From Hyphomicrobiales bacterium (lineage in GTDB: Bacteria; Pseudomonadota; Alphaproteobacteria; Rhizobiales; Beijerinckiaceae), in assembly GCA_027484605.1 (NCBI GenBank), contig JAIXSR010000116.1, positions 39,357 through 103,356 of the forward strand: 64,000 nucleotides of DNA, written 5' to 3'. The notes beneath the pieces are model-generated. The model was not told where the DNA came from. It ran no database searches and was given only the letters and a program-made list of their open reading frames with translations. Below, in pieces: positions 44,884 through 53,721 of the stretch (positions are counted from its first letter, which is position 1; every line of letters begins with the position of its first letter). The position numbers were made by a program, and so were the translations under genes.

Positions 44884-45920
44884 GCGATCCGACCCCGCGC
44901 GTCCTGCCCGTGGCCCCGGCCGGCGAGCGCCCCGCCCGGGCACCGCAGGCCTTCGTGCTGGACGAGGCCCGCCCCCGGCAGGCCGATGCCGAGATCTCCG
45001 AGACGCCCGGGCCGGAGGCTGAAATCCGGCCCGCCCCGCCGGCAGCGCCGGCTTCCGGCGGCTGGTTTTCCCTGTCCAGCCTGTTCTGGACAGCGCTGTC
45101 GCTGCTGGTCACGCTCTATCTTGCCGAAGCGGCCTGGGCCTTCGTGCTGTCGCTGCAGGCCAAGGCGCCCTGGCTGGGCATGACCGCGCTGGGGCTGCTC
45201 GGGATCGTGCTGGCGCTCGGGCTGATCTTTGTTCTCCGCGAGTTTCTCGGCATCTTCCGGCTGCGCGCCGTCGGCCGTCTGCGCGAGCAGGCCGAAGCCG
45301 TGCGGGAAAAGCCCTCGGCCGAAAGGCTGTTGCACGACCTCGCGGCCTTCTACGCGGCGGATGCCACCACGGCGCAGGCCCGGGCCGAGATCCGGCGCGT
45401 GCTCGGCGAGATCCATGATGCGGAGACGCTGGTGGCTGTCGCGGAGCGGGACCTGCTCGGCCCGAAGGACCGGCAGGCCCGGCAGCTGATTGCCGAGGCG
45501 GCGCAGCGGGTCTCCCTCGTCACCGCGCTGTCGCCCAAGGCGATTGTCGATCTCGCCTTCGTGCTCGGCCAGAGCCTCGTGCTGATCCGGCGGCTCTCTG
45601 CCCTCTATGGCGGGCGGGCCAGCGGGATCGGGCTGGTGCGGCTGGGGATGCGGGTGCTGGGCCATCTCGTCGTGACCGGGGGCATGGCCGTGGCGGATTC
45701 CGCTTTCGGGCAGATCATCGGCACCGGCATGGCCGCCCGGCTCTCCGCCAAGCTGGGCGAAGGCGTGCTGAACGGTGTTCTCACCGCCCGGGTAGGAATT
45801 GCCGCCCTCGACCTCTGCCGGCCCATGCCTTTCCGGTATTTGCCCGAGATTAAACTATCAGAAGTTGCAAAACTGAGTGTCATGCAAGACAAGGTTGCGG
45901 AAAATCCTGCCGGTCGATGA
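44880..45920 (+). CDS. ycjF: YcjF family (DUF697) membrane protein
   Basis: 346 residues. A Pro/Ala-rich cytosolic N-terminus (to about residue 60) is followed by two membrane helices (SSLFWTALSLLVTLYLAEAAW and LGLLGIVLALGLIFVLREF) and a soluble C-terminal DUF697 domain containing LSPKAIVDLAFVLGQSL. It overlaps ycjX by 4 bases. It likely anchors YcjX at the inner membrane. Confidence 0.92.
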   Translation: MSDPTPRVLPVAPAGERPARAPQAFVLDEARPRQADAEISETPGPEAEIRPAPPAAPASGGWFSLSSLFWTALSLLVTLYLAEAAWAFVLSLQAKAPWLGMTALGLLGIVLALGLIFVLREFLGIFRLRAVGRLREQAEAVREKPSAERLLHDLAAFYAADATTAQARAEIRRVLGEIHDAETLVAVAERDLLGPKDRQARQLIAEAAQRVSLVTALSPKAIVDLAFVLGQSLVLIRRLSALYGGRASGIGLVRLGMRVLGHLVVTGGMAVADSAFGQIIGTGMAARLSAKLGEGVLNGVLTARVGIAALDLCRPMPFRYLPEIKLSEVAKLSVMQDKVAENPAGR

Positions 45921-45997
45921 GCCGTTGCGGCCGAATGTTCCAGCAACCTTAGCGTGTGCCGCCAGTTAAATCATTGAAATCATTGGCCATCACCGAA

Positions 45998-46012
45998 TGG
46001 CACGACCCTTGC
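45998..46012 (+). promoter_or_regulatory. Sigma-54 promoter upstream of flgE (copy 1)
   Basis: TGGCACGACCCTTGC matches the RpoN consensus TGGCACG-N4-TTGC almost perfectly, with GG and GC separated by 10 bases. The predicted start site is about 12 bases further, leaving a leader of roughly 75-80 bases before the hook gene at 46102. Confidence 0.85.
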
Positions 46013-46101
46013 CAACCTGATGGTCCAGGCAGGGGGCCAGCAGGTCTCGCGTTACGGTCCCCGCCACCAGGTTCATTTGCTCACGACGGGGTTTCGGGTC
46101 C

Positions 46102-47445
46102 ATGGGTATCTTCGGTGCAATGACGACGGCGATTTCTGGCCTCAACGCCCAGAGCTTCGCCCTCGAGAATATTTCCGGCAACATCGCCAATTCACGCACG
46201 ACGGGCTTCAAGCGCGTCGACACCTCCTTCGCCGATCTCGTCCCGGACATGCCGCCGCGGCGCGAGCTTTCCGGCTCGGTCGGCGCCTTCAGCCGCAACA
46301 CCACCACGGTGCAGGGTGACATCCAGTCCAGCCAGATCGGCACCAACATGGCGATCACCGGCGAGGGCTTCTTCGCCGTCCGGCAGCGGACCGGCGATGC
46401 GGGCGGCCAGCCGGTCTTCTCCGGTTCCAGCCTCTATACCCGCCGCGGCGATTTCGAGGTCGACCGCAACGGTTACCTCGTCAACGGCACCGGCAACTAC
46501 CTGATGGGCTATCAGGTCGATCCGACGACCGGCGCGATCACGGGCTCGCAGCTCAACGTGCTGCGCATTCCCTCGGCGAACCTCGCGGCCCGCGCCTCGA
46601 CCACCATCGAGTACGAGGCCAACCTGCCGAAATATCCGCTGACGGCCAATGCCACCCCCGGCACGCCCGGTTCGGAACTCCTGACACCGGCGAATGACCT
46701 TGCGGCGCTGCCGGCCGCCCAGGAAACCAACTTCCTCAACGAGACGATCGCCGGCCAGTCGGTGACGGTCTATGACGCGGCGGGTTCGCCGATCAACGTC
46801 CAGATGCGCTGGGGCAAGACCTCCAACGCGGCGCCGGAAACCTGGAGCATGTTCTATCTCTCCGACAGCAACGCTGTCGGTCCGGCCACCAAATGGACCC
46901 GGATCTCGAACAACGTGCAGTTCAGCGCCGCCGGCCAGCTGACGGCGCCGGCCACGGGCGTGATCAACACGCCCTTCACGGTGGATGGCGTGACGACGGG
47001 CGCGATCAACCTGACCTTCGGCACGACCGGGCTGACCCAGTTCGCCGATCCGAACGGCCAGCTGAACCCGAACCGCATCACGCAGGACGGTTATCCGACC
47101 GGCACGCTGCAGGGCATCAACGTGGCCGATGGCGGCCGGATCATGGGGTCCTATTCGAACGGCCAGACCGTGCCGCTCGCCCAGGTTCCGATTGCAGAAT
47201 TCCCGGCTGCCAACCTGCTGAAGCGCAATGATGGCGGGATCTTCGAGCAGACGCTCGAATCCGGCCAGCCGCTGATCAATTCCGGCGGCGACGGCATCAT
47301 CGGGGCCAGCCTCGAGAATTCCAATGCCGATATCGCCGACGAATTCTCGAAGATGATCGTCACGCAGCAGGCCTACTCGGCCAATACCCGCGTGGTCACC
47401 ACCGCGCAGTCCATGCTGCAGGATGTCATCAACATCATCCGCTGA
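46102..47445 (+). CDS. flgE: Flagellar hook protein FlgE, copy 1
   Basis: 447 residues. The N-terminal rod/hook signature is AMTTAISGLNAQSFALENIS then NIANSRTTGFKRVD. Central D1/D2 domains contain GEGFFAV, YTRRGDFEVDRNGYLVN and the repeat VTVYDAAGSPI. The C-terminal signature is SKMIVTQQAYSANTRVVTT. It builds the hook. A near-perfect sigma-54 promoter precedes it. It is followed 317 bases later by a second hook gene of the same plan. Confidence 0.94.
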   Translation: MGIFGAMTTAISGLNAQSFALENISGNIANSRTTGFKRVDTSFADLVPDMPPRRELSGSVGAFSRNTTTVQGDIQSSQIGTNMAITGEGFFAVRQRTGDAGGQPVFSGSSLYTRRGDFEVDRNGYLVNGTGNYLMGYQVDPTTGAITGSQLNVLRIPSANLAARASTTIEYEANLPKYPLTANATPGTPGSELLTPANDLAALPAAQETNFLNETIAGQSVTVYDAAGSPINVQMRWGKTSNAAPETWSMFYLSDSNAVGPATKWTRISNNVQFSAAGQLTAPATGVINTPFTVDGVTTGAINLTFGTTGLTQFADPNGQLNPNRITQDGYPTGTLQGINVADGGRIMGSYSNGQTVPLAQVPIAEFPAANLLKRNDGGIFEQTLESGQPLINSGGDGIIGASLENSNADIADEFSKMIVTQQAYSANTRVVTTAQSMLQDVINIIR

Positions 47446-47762
47446 GGCGGAGACGCGTAACGCCTGAGGGCAGAGTGATGAACACGGGTATCGCAGCGTA
47501 TCGCGAGCAGGGTCCGGGGGAGGCGAAAGCCCTTCCCCGGGCTTCGGCGCGTCGCCTCGCACCCGGCAATCCCTGCCGCCCCGCCGGCAAACTTCGCCTG
47601 TCCCGGAAGCGGGGCCGGCCAGAACGCAACCAAAAGTTGTGTAATTTCAAATCACGCAACCTTGGCATGAATCCTGCCCGTGAGCCGATGCGGCGCGCGG
47701 GCCCCGATCCGTTCCTCCTTCGCGTCGCTGACTTGAAGCGATTGTCGATCGAGGATTTCGAG
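47446..47762 (+). promoter_or_regulatory. Intergenic region between the two hook genes, with sigma-54 promoter
   Basis: 317 bases. A hairpin-like stretch (about 47524-47548) may end the first transcript. The clear element is the sigma-54 promoter at 47663-47677. No conserved protein is encoded here. Confidence 0.5.
47663..47677 (+). promoter_or_regulatory. Sigma-54 promoter upstream of flgE (copy 2)
   Basis: TGGCATGAATCCTGC keeps the invariant GG and GC at 10-base spacing and most of the RpoN consensus. It lies about 86 bases before the second hook gene start at 47763. Confidence 0.8.
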
Positions 47763-49100
47763 ATGGGTATTTTTGGAGCCATGACCACGGCCGTTGCCGG
47801 CCTTTCCGCCCAGAGTTTCGCGCTGGAGGCGATTTCCGGCAATATCGCCAACAGCCGCACGCCCGGTTTCCGCCGGGTCGATGCCGGCTTTGCCACGCTT
47901 GTCGGCGATGATCCGGAGCGGCGCACCGGCGCCGGTTCGGTGCAGGCCTATGCGCGGGCCTCGACCGATATCCAGGGTGACAGCGTGGCCAGTGATGCCG
48001 GCACGCATATCGCCATCAACGGGGCCGGGTTCTTCCCGGTCCGCCAGCAGGTGGGTTTTGCCGGGGCGCAGGCTTCGCGGCTCTATACGCGGCGCGGTGA
48101 TTTCGACCTCGATGCCGGGGGATTCCTGGTCAACGGGGCCGGGCATGTGCTCGAGGGCTTCTCGATCGATCCCGCCACAGGCGCCAGCGCCGGTTCGGCG
48201 CTGCAGCCGCTGCGCGTCTCGAACGACACGCTGCCGGCCCGCGCGACCACCTCGATCGAGTATCGCGCCAACCTGCCGCGTTTTCCGATGACGGCCGGGG
48301 CCGATCCGCTGGTGCCGGGCTCGGAGCTTCTCGCCGGCGCGGCGCTGTCCGGCGCCACGATCGCGGCGGATGATGAAGCCGCGTTCCTTGACCGGACGAT
48401 CGCGGGCCAGTCGATCACCGTCTACAATGCCGTCGGGACGGCCGTCGATCTCCAGTTCCGCTGGGGGAAGACCGGAACCGCGCCCGCCGATCGCTGGAGC
48501 CTGTTCTACCTGTCCGATCCGGCCGCGACCGGTGCCGCGCCACGCTGGACGCGGGTGACGGACGAAGTGCGCTTCGACAGCAACGGGCGCATGACGAACC
48601 CGGCCGGTGCCGGCCTGCCGGCGGCGGTCTTCGCGGTGGCCGGCGCGGCAACAGGGCCGATCAGCCTGCAATTCGGGGCCGGCGGCCTGACCCAGTTCGA
48701 TGACCGGGTCGGCATGCTGCGCATCAACCAGCTCAACCAGAACGGCTACGGGATCGGCGTGCGGACCGGCCTGTCCTTCGAGCAGGGCGGCCAGCTTGTG
48801 GCGCGCTATTCGAATGGCCAGGTCCAGGCCATCGCCCAGGTTCCGGTCATCGTCTTTCCGGCCTCGACGGCCTTGCGCCGCGTCGATGGCGGCGCCTTCG
48901 AGCAGACGCTCGAATCCGGCCAGCCGGTTTCGGTGGAGGCGAGCCAGCTCGTCGCGGGTGGCACGCTGGAAATGGCCAATGTCGATATCGCCGACGAGTT
49001 CTCGAAGATGATCGTCACGCAGCAGGCCTATTCGGCCAATACGCGGATCATCACCACCGCCCAGCAGATGCTTCAGGATGTCATGAACATCGTCAGATGA
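47763..49100 (+). CDS. flgE2: Flagellar hook protein FlgE, copy 2
   Basis: 445 residues with the same domain plan as copy 1: AMTTAVAGLSAQSFALEAIS, NIANSRTPGFRRVD, YTRRGDFDLDAGGFLVNG, ITVYNAVGTAVDLQFRWGK and SKMIVTQQAYSANTRIITT. The two are clearly paralogous but diverged in the middle. The start was placed at 47763 after GAGGATTTCGAG; upstream in-frame codons are not hook-like. flgK starts 43 bases downstream. Confidence 0.92.
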   Translation: MGIFGAMTTAVAGLSAQSFALEAISGNIANSRTPGFRRVDAGFATLVGDDPERRTGAGSVQAYARASTDIQGDSVASDAGTHIAINGAGFFPVRQQVGFAGAQASRLYTRRGDFDLDAGGFLVNGAGHVLEGFSIDPATGASAGSALQPLRVSNDTLPARATTSIEYRANLPRFPMTAGADPLVPGSELLAGAALSGATIAADDEAAFLDRTIAGQSITVYNAVGTAVDLQFRWGKTGTAPADRWSLFYLSDPAATGAAPRWTRVTDEVRFDSNGRMTNPAGAGLPAAVFAVAGAATGPISLQFGAGGLTQFDDRVGMLRINQLNQNGYGIGVRTGLSFEQGGQLVARYSNGQVQAIAQVPVIVFPASTALRRVDGGAFEQTLESGQPVSVEASQLVAGGTLEMANVDIADEFSKMIVTQQAYSANTRIITTAQQMLQDVMNIVR

Positions 49101-49143
49101 CGATGTTGTCCGCCCCGGAAGGGGTCGGACGAAGGAGGAAAAG

Positions 49144-51024
49144 ATGGGACTGATCTCCGCCTTGCAGAACGCCGTTTCCGGGCTGACTGTAAACTCCTCG
49201 CAGATGAACCTCATCTCGCGCAACGTCGCGAATGCGGGAACGGTCGGCTATACCCGCCGCGTCCTCTCGACGCGCGAGACCAGCGCCACCGGCATCACCG
49301 CCGGCGCGGTGCTGGAGGTCGAGGTCAACCGCGTCCTCGACTCGCTGCTGCAGAAACAGCTGCGGCTCGAGGCCGGCGGCGGGGCCTATTCCTCCACGCG
49401 GGCCGATTACCTCCGGCGCGTCGACTCGCTGTTCGGCGAGCCGGGGTCCCAGGCCGGTCTCAACACGATCTTCGGCAAGTTCTCGACGTCGATGCAGCAG
49501 CTCGCCGCCGATCCTGCCTCGCCGACGGCCCGGCAGAACCTGCTGGCCCAGGCGCAGAGCCTGTCGGCGACGCTCAACAGCCTCAGCGAGAATGTCCAGC
49601 TGATGCGGGGCGAGATCGAGGCCAAGATCGCCGACCAGGCCGAGAAGGTGAACACGCTGCTCGAGGGCATCGGTGTCACGACCAAGAAGCTCAACGAGAT
49701 CTATGATTCCGCGACGCGGCAGGGCCTGCTCGACCAGCGGGACAAGTATATCGACGAGCTGTCGAACTATTTCGATATCCGGACCTTCGACAACGGTACG
49801 GGCAATTTCAACATCTACACCACGTCGGGGGGGCCGCTCTTCATCGAGGGTCGCAATCTCCGCCTGCAGTTCGACGAGCGCTTCGCGGTCTCGGCGAACA
49901 GCCTCTACAACCAGAACCCGGCCCAGTCGACGCTCGGTCACCTGATCGTCACCGATCCGATCGGCGGGCAGGTGGACCTGACCCGGAACGGGCTGGTCAA
50001 GTCGGGCAGCATGGCCGCCCTGTTCGACCTGCGCGACAATGTGCTGGTCGAGACCCAGGCGCATCTGGACGAGTTCGCGGCTGCGGTCACTACCTCGCTC
50101 GGCGACCGGACGATCTCCGGCACGGCGGCGACGGTCGGCCCGCAGACCGGCTTCGACCTCGACCTCAATGCGCTCCAGAGCGGCAATGTCGTCACGCTGG
50201 AATACACGATCCAGCCCGCCGGGACGCGCCAGAAGGTGTCCTTCATCGCGGTCAACGATCCGGCCGCGCTGCCGCTGGCCGCCGGCGCGACGGCCGACCC
50301 GAACGATGTTGAATTCGGCATCGATTTCTCGGGCGGCTTGCCGGCGGCGATCACCGCGATCGGCACGGCGCTCGGCGCGCCTTTCACCGTCAACGATCTC
50401 GGCGCCGGCGTGGTGCGGATCCTCGATGACGGCGCCGGCAATACCCGCGATGTCAACGCTCTCTCGGCCCGCGCCACCGTGACCGCCCTGACCAACCAGG
50501 GCACGGCGCTGCCCTTCTTCGTCGACGGCAATGCCGGTTCGCAGCTCTATACCGGCTCCTTTGACAGCGGTTCGCAGAAGCGCGGCTATTCCAGCGGCAT
50601 CCGGGTCAATCCGGCGCTGCTTTCGGATCCGAGCCGCCTTGTCGTCTACCAGACGGTGCCGACCACGACCTCGAGCGGCGACCCGACGCGGCCGAGCTTC
50701 CTCCGGGACCAGCTCCAGAGCTGGGAAACCGATTTCACGCCGGCCATCTCGCTGACCGGCTCGACGGCGGTCTATCGCGGCACGGCCGGGCAGTTCCTCG
50801 ACCGGGTCATCGCCACCCAGACGCAGGCTTCGAGCAATGCCGAGGCCCTTTCCGAAGGGCAGGAGGTGGTGCTCTCCACCCTGCGCGAACGCGCCGCCGC
50901 CATTTCCGGCGTCGACAAGGATCAGGAACTCGCCGACCTCGTCGAGATCCAGAACATCTATGCGGCCAATGCCCGCATCATCTCCGCCGTCCGTGACATG
51001 TTCGACGCCCTGCTGAGGATTTAA
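49144..51024 (+). CDS. flgK: Flagellar hook-associated protein 1 FlgK
   Basis: 626 residues. It starts LISALQNAVSGLTVNSSQMN then LISRNVANAGTVGYTRR, the FlgK N-terminal signature, and ends in ELADLVEIQNIYAANARIIS. The central part (about 300-480) holds variable D2/D3 domains, giving a length above the usual ~550. It joins the hook to the filament. A strong GAAGGAGGAAAAG ribosome-binding site precedes the start. Confidence 0.93.
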   Translation: MGLISALQNAVSGLTVNSSQMNLISRNVANAGTVGYTRRVLSTRETSATGITAGAVLEVEVNRVLDSLLQKQLRLEAGGGAYSSTRADYLRRVDSLFGEPGSQAGLNTIFGKFSTSMQQLAADPASPTARQNLLAQAQSLSATLNSLSENVQLMRGEIEAKIADQAEKVNTLLEGIGVTTKKLNEIYDSATRQGLLDQRDKYIDELSNYFDIRTFDNGTGNFNIYTTSGGPLFIEGRNLRLQFDERFAVSANSLYNQNPAQSTLGHLIVTDPIGGQVDLTRNGLVKSGSMAALFDLRDNVLVETQAHLDEFAAAVTTSLGDRTISGTAATVGPQTGFDLDLNALQSGNVVTLEYTIQPAGTRQKVSFIAVNDPAALPLAAGATADPNDVEFGIDFSGGLPAAITAIGTALGAPFTVNDLGAGVVRILDDGAGNTRDVNALSARATVTALTNQGTALPFFVDGNAGSQLYTGSFDSGSQKRGYSSGIRVNPALLSDPSRLVVYQTVPTTTSSGDPTRPSFLRDQLQSWETDFTPAISLTGSTAVYRGTAGQFLDRVIATQTQASSNAEALSEGQEVVLSTLRERAAAISGVDKDQELADLVEIQNIYAANARIISAVRDMFDALLRI

Positions 51025-51027
51025 GCC

Positions 51028-52557
51028 ATGTATGTCCCGACCTCTCTCTACCCCTATGCCGGCGGCACGCTGAAATCGAAGCAGAATGCCCGCCTGCTCC
51101 TGTCCATGCGCTACCAGCTCGACGATCTGCAGCGGCAGATCGCGAGCGGCAAGAAGTCCCAGACCTTCGGTGGCCTGGGCGACATGCGCGTCAGCTCGCT
51201 GACCTTCCGCAACCAGACCGGCATTACCGACGGCTATTCCAGCGTGATCGACATCAGCTCGATCCGCCTCAAGATCATGGACCAGAGCACCAACGAGCTC
51301 CGGACCCTTGTCGAGAAGGCCCGCGGCGTCATGCTGGAAACCCGCGGCACCGGCGGCTATCCGGAAATCACCGCTGCGGTGAAGCAGGTCCAGGCCCAGT
51401 TCGAGCAGATGGTGACCTCGCTGAACAACCAGCATGAGGGGCTCTATCTCTATTCCGGCCGCACCCGGGATGTCCGTCCGGTGGTGGATGCCAACACGAT
51501 CATGTGGGGCGACGGCACCAATGCCGGGTTGCGCCAGGTGATCGACGAACGCCGCCAGGCCGATCTCGGCGTGACCGGGTTCGGCCGCATGACGACCAAC
51601 CTCGTCGGCTCCAACGTGACGCTGGCCGAGGATGCCGTGGGCAACCCGTTCGGCATCAAGCTGGTGGCGGGCTCGGTTGGCGGGGCAATGTCCAACGTGA
51701 CCGTTCTCGGCCCTGCCGGTGCGCCGCCGCAGCTCGATGTCAACTTCACCGGCCTGCCGCTCAGCGGCGAGCGGATCAGCTTCACCGTCCAGCTGCCGGA
51801 CGGCAAGACCATGAATCTCGGCTTTGCCGTCGACCAGGCCGGCACGGCGGATGACACGGTGTTCTCGGTCGGGGTCTCGCCGGCAGCCACGGCCGCCAAC
51901 CTCCAGGCGGCGATCAATGCCCGCCTGACGGCGATTGGCCAGGGCGAGCTGCGTGCGGCTTCCGGCCTCGTGGCAGCCCGGGAATTCTTCGCCGGTTCGG
52001 TCAACAACCCGCCGCAGCGCGTGGCGGGCCCGCCCTTCAACACGGCGACGGCCTATGCGCCGGTCGGCACCCGGCCGACCGTCATCTGGTATCGCGGGGA
52101 CGACGATGCGCTGGTGGCGGCGCGCGATACGCAGAAGGCCGAAGTGGATGGCGGCACGACGATCAATTTCGGCGCGCGTGCCAATGAAACCGCCCTGCGG
52201 GAATCGATGGTCGCGCTCGGGATGTTCCTCGCGGATGATTATCCGCCGGGCTTTGCCTCGACCCAGGACCGTTTCGACGCGTCCACGGGCCGGGCGATCC
52301 AGCTGTTCAATTCGACCGGCGGGCCGAATGCGATCCTCGAGATCAACGGCGATTTCGGCCGGGCGAGCTCGCAGGTGAAGGATGCCGAAACGCGGCACGA
52401 GGATCGCAAGGTGTTCCTCAGTTCGCTGCTGTCGGAGATCGAGAATGCCAACAAGGAAGAGGCGATCCTCCAGCTCACCTCGCTGCAGACCACGCTGGAA
52501 GCGAGCTATTCGGTGACCTCGCGGCTGTCGCAGCTCTCGCTGGTCAACTACCTCTAG
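51028..52557 (+). CDS. flgL: Flagellar hook-associated protein FlgL
   Basis: 509 residues. The flagellin-like N-terminal domain contains LLSMRYQLDDLQRQIASGKKSQTFGGLG. The C-terminal helix includes LLSEIENANKEEAILQLTSL then TLEASYSVTSRLSQLSLVNYL. The middle (about 190-400) has an extra domain, so it is longer than the 300-residue FlgL of enterobacteria. It starts four bases after flgK and forms the junction with the filament. A terminator follows. Confidence 0.92.
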   Translation: MYVPTSLYPYAGGTLKSKQNARLLLSMRYQLDDLQRQIASGKKSQTFGGLGDMRVSSLTFRNQTGITDGYSSVIDISSIRLKIMDQSTNELRTLVEKARGVMLETRGTGGYPEITAAVKQVQAQFEQMVTSLNNQHEGLYLYSGRTRDVRPVVDANTIMWGDGTNAGLRQVIDERRQADLGVTGFGRMTTNLVGSNVTLAEDAVGNPFGIKLVAGSVGGAMSNVTVLGPAGAPPQLDVNFTGLPLSGERISFTVQLPDGKTMNLGFAVDQAGTADDTVFSVGVSPAATAANLQAAINARLTAIGQGELRAASGLVAAREFFAGSVNNPPQRVAGPPFNTATAYAPVGTRPTVIWYRGDDDALVAARDTQKAEVDGGTTINFGARANETALRESMVALGMFLADDYPPGFASTQDRFDASTGRAIQLFNSTGGPNAILEINGDFGRASSQVKDAETRHEDRKVFLSSLLSEIENANKEEAILQLTSLQTTLEASYSVTSRLSQLSLVNYL

Positions 52558-52605
52558 GATCCTGACCCTTTCCGGCAGGCCGGGATCATGCGGCCTGCCC
52601 GTCTC

Positions 52606-52630
52606 GGGCGCCCTTCGGGGCGCCCTTTTT
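52606..52630 (+). terminator. Terminator of the flgE-flgK-flgL unit
   Basis: GGGCGCCC (52606-52613), loop TTCG, GGGCGCCC (52618-52625), then TTTTT. Stable GC-rich stem with U-run. Confidence 0.92.
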
Positions 52631-52735
52631 CATGGGCGGCAGGCGTGAGGGGGGCGGGCCAGGTTCGGGCGGGTGCGCGGGCGCTGCCCTGCGCCTGCGG
52701 TACATGTGCGCGGGCGGAGGGCCAAGCATCAAACG

Positions 52736-52758
52736 AAAAAACGCCCCGGGCGGGGCGT
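52736..52758 (-). terminator. Terminator of flbT-flaF
   Basis: Stem ACGCCCC (52741-52747) with GGGGCGT (52752-52758). On the minus strand it is followed by at least five U. It faces the flgL terminator. Confidence 0.88.
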
Positions 52759-52789
52759 CGGTTTCGCTGGATATGCGGCGGGGCCGGCG

Positions 52790-53200
52790 TCAGCCGGCGG
52801 CAGCCACGGAACGGGCTTCGCCGGCCAGCTCCTCGCCGCTGCGGCCGCGCAGGCCGGCCGCGATATGCTGGTTGATCTCGATCAGCAGATCGAGCTTTGC
52901 CGGATCCGGCTCGAACAGGATACGCATGCACTGGTTGATCACGAAACGGCTCAGGCCGATCATGTTCGCGCGGGTTTCCTGCGGCAGGGGCGATTCCGGG
53001 TCCGTGGCGGCATCGAGGAAGATCGCCCAGACCTGCCGGTTGTGCGACAGCGGGTCCTCGATGGTCGCGATGCTCGGATCCCAGTTATCTTTCAGCCATT
53101 GAAGCTTGCTCGCGGCCTTGAGGAGGGCGCGGGCCTCAAGCTCTCGCTGACTGAGGGCCAGAGTCTGAGTCTTGTTGTACGCTTGAATTCCGGGCTGCAT
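52790..53200 (-). CDS. flaF: Flagellar biosynthesis regulator FlaF
   Basis: 136 residues of the FlaF family: IQAYNKTQTLALSQRELEAR near the start and NRQVWAIFLDAATDPESPLP in the middle. In Caulobacter FlaF is needed for flagellin synthesis and counteracts FlbT. It overlaps flbT by 65 bases in another frame. The long overlap suggests coupled expression. Confidence 0.92.
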   Translation of the reverse strand: MQPGIQAYNKTQTLALSQRELEARALLKAASKLQWLKDNWDPSIATIEDPLSHNRQVWAIFLDAATDPESPLPQETRANMIGLSRFVINQCMRILFEPDPAKLDLLIEINQHIAAGLRGRSGEELAGEARSVAAAG

Positions 53201-53576
53201 GCTCGAACAGTTTCCTCTCGTACGCCAGAAGCTGCTTAGCTTCCTTGAGGGCTTTATAGAACTCGCCGTTTAAAATATGGTTGTGAACAGCCATAAGTAT
53301 CTTGGTCGAACTTGGGACAGCACGTTGAAAATCTGTAACAAACTTATTGTATAGACCAATATTCTCAGATACTTTGCCGTCAATATACATCAACTGGATC
53401 GTCAAATAGATAAGCTTGGCCGGACTGTCAGCTGACTTGGGGCTGAGAATGTCCTTCTCGCGCAGGATCGGCGCATTGCCCTCGATGATCAGGCTGGTGC
53501 GTTGATCGCAGTTCCTGACAACTGCGGTCCCGATGATGATGCGTTCGTTGGGCTTGAGCTCAACCTTCAGGGCCAC
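53136..53576 (-). CDS. flbT: Flagellin translation repressor FlbT
   Basis: 146 residues. LKVELKPNERIIIGTAVVRN is the FlbT start signature, followed by RDKIL-type beta strands (APILREKDIL) and KLIYLTIQLMYIDG. FlbT binds the 5' leader of flagellin mRNA in Caulobacter and lowers its stability. The gene starts with GTG at 53576, after an AAGGAGG ribosome-binding site. The coding region is much richer in A and T than its neighbours. Confidence 0.93.
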   Translation of the reverse strand: MALKVELKPNERIIIGTAVVRNCDQRTSLIIEGNAPILREKDILSPKSADSPAKLIYLTIQLMYIDGKVSENIGLYNKFVTDFQRAVPSSTKILMAVHNHILNGEFYKALKEAKQLLAYERKLFEHAARNSSVQQDSDSGPQSARA

Positions 53577-53682
53577 GTTCGGCCTCCTTCTTGCCAGAGG
53601 AGTTCACCATAGGGGTGTAAACAACTCGTTTCGGACGTTCGCAGAATTCCCGACTCGCCGGACGAATGCAACTAAAAGTAGC

Positions 53683-53704
53683 AAAGTCGGCCTTTCGGGC
53701 CGAC
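53683..53704 (-). terminator. Terminator at the end of the glycan operon
   Basis: GTCGGCC (53686-53692) and GGCCGAC (53698-53704) form a stem. On the minus strand it is followed by UUUGCUACUUUU. It separates the glycan operon from flbT. Confidence 0.75.
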
Positions 53705-53721
53705 CCTGCCCTCCCTTTGGT

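Noticed and set aside
49093..52398. Long minus-strand open frame of 1101 codons across flgK and flgL
   Set aside because: Shadow of two clear flagellar genes; composition is Arg/Ala/Gly-rich and no protein family is recognisable.
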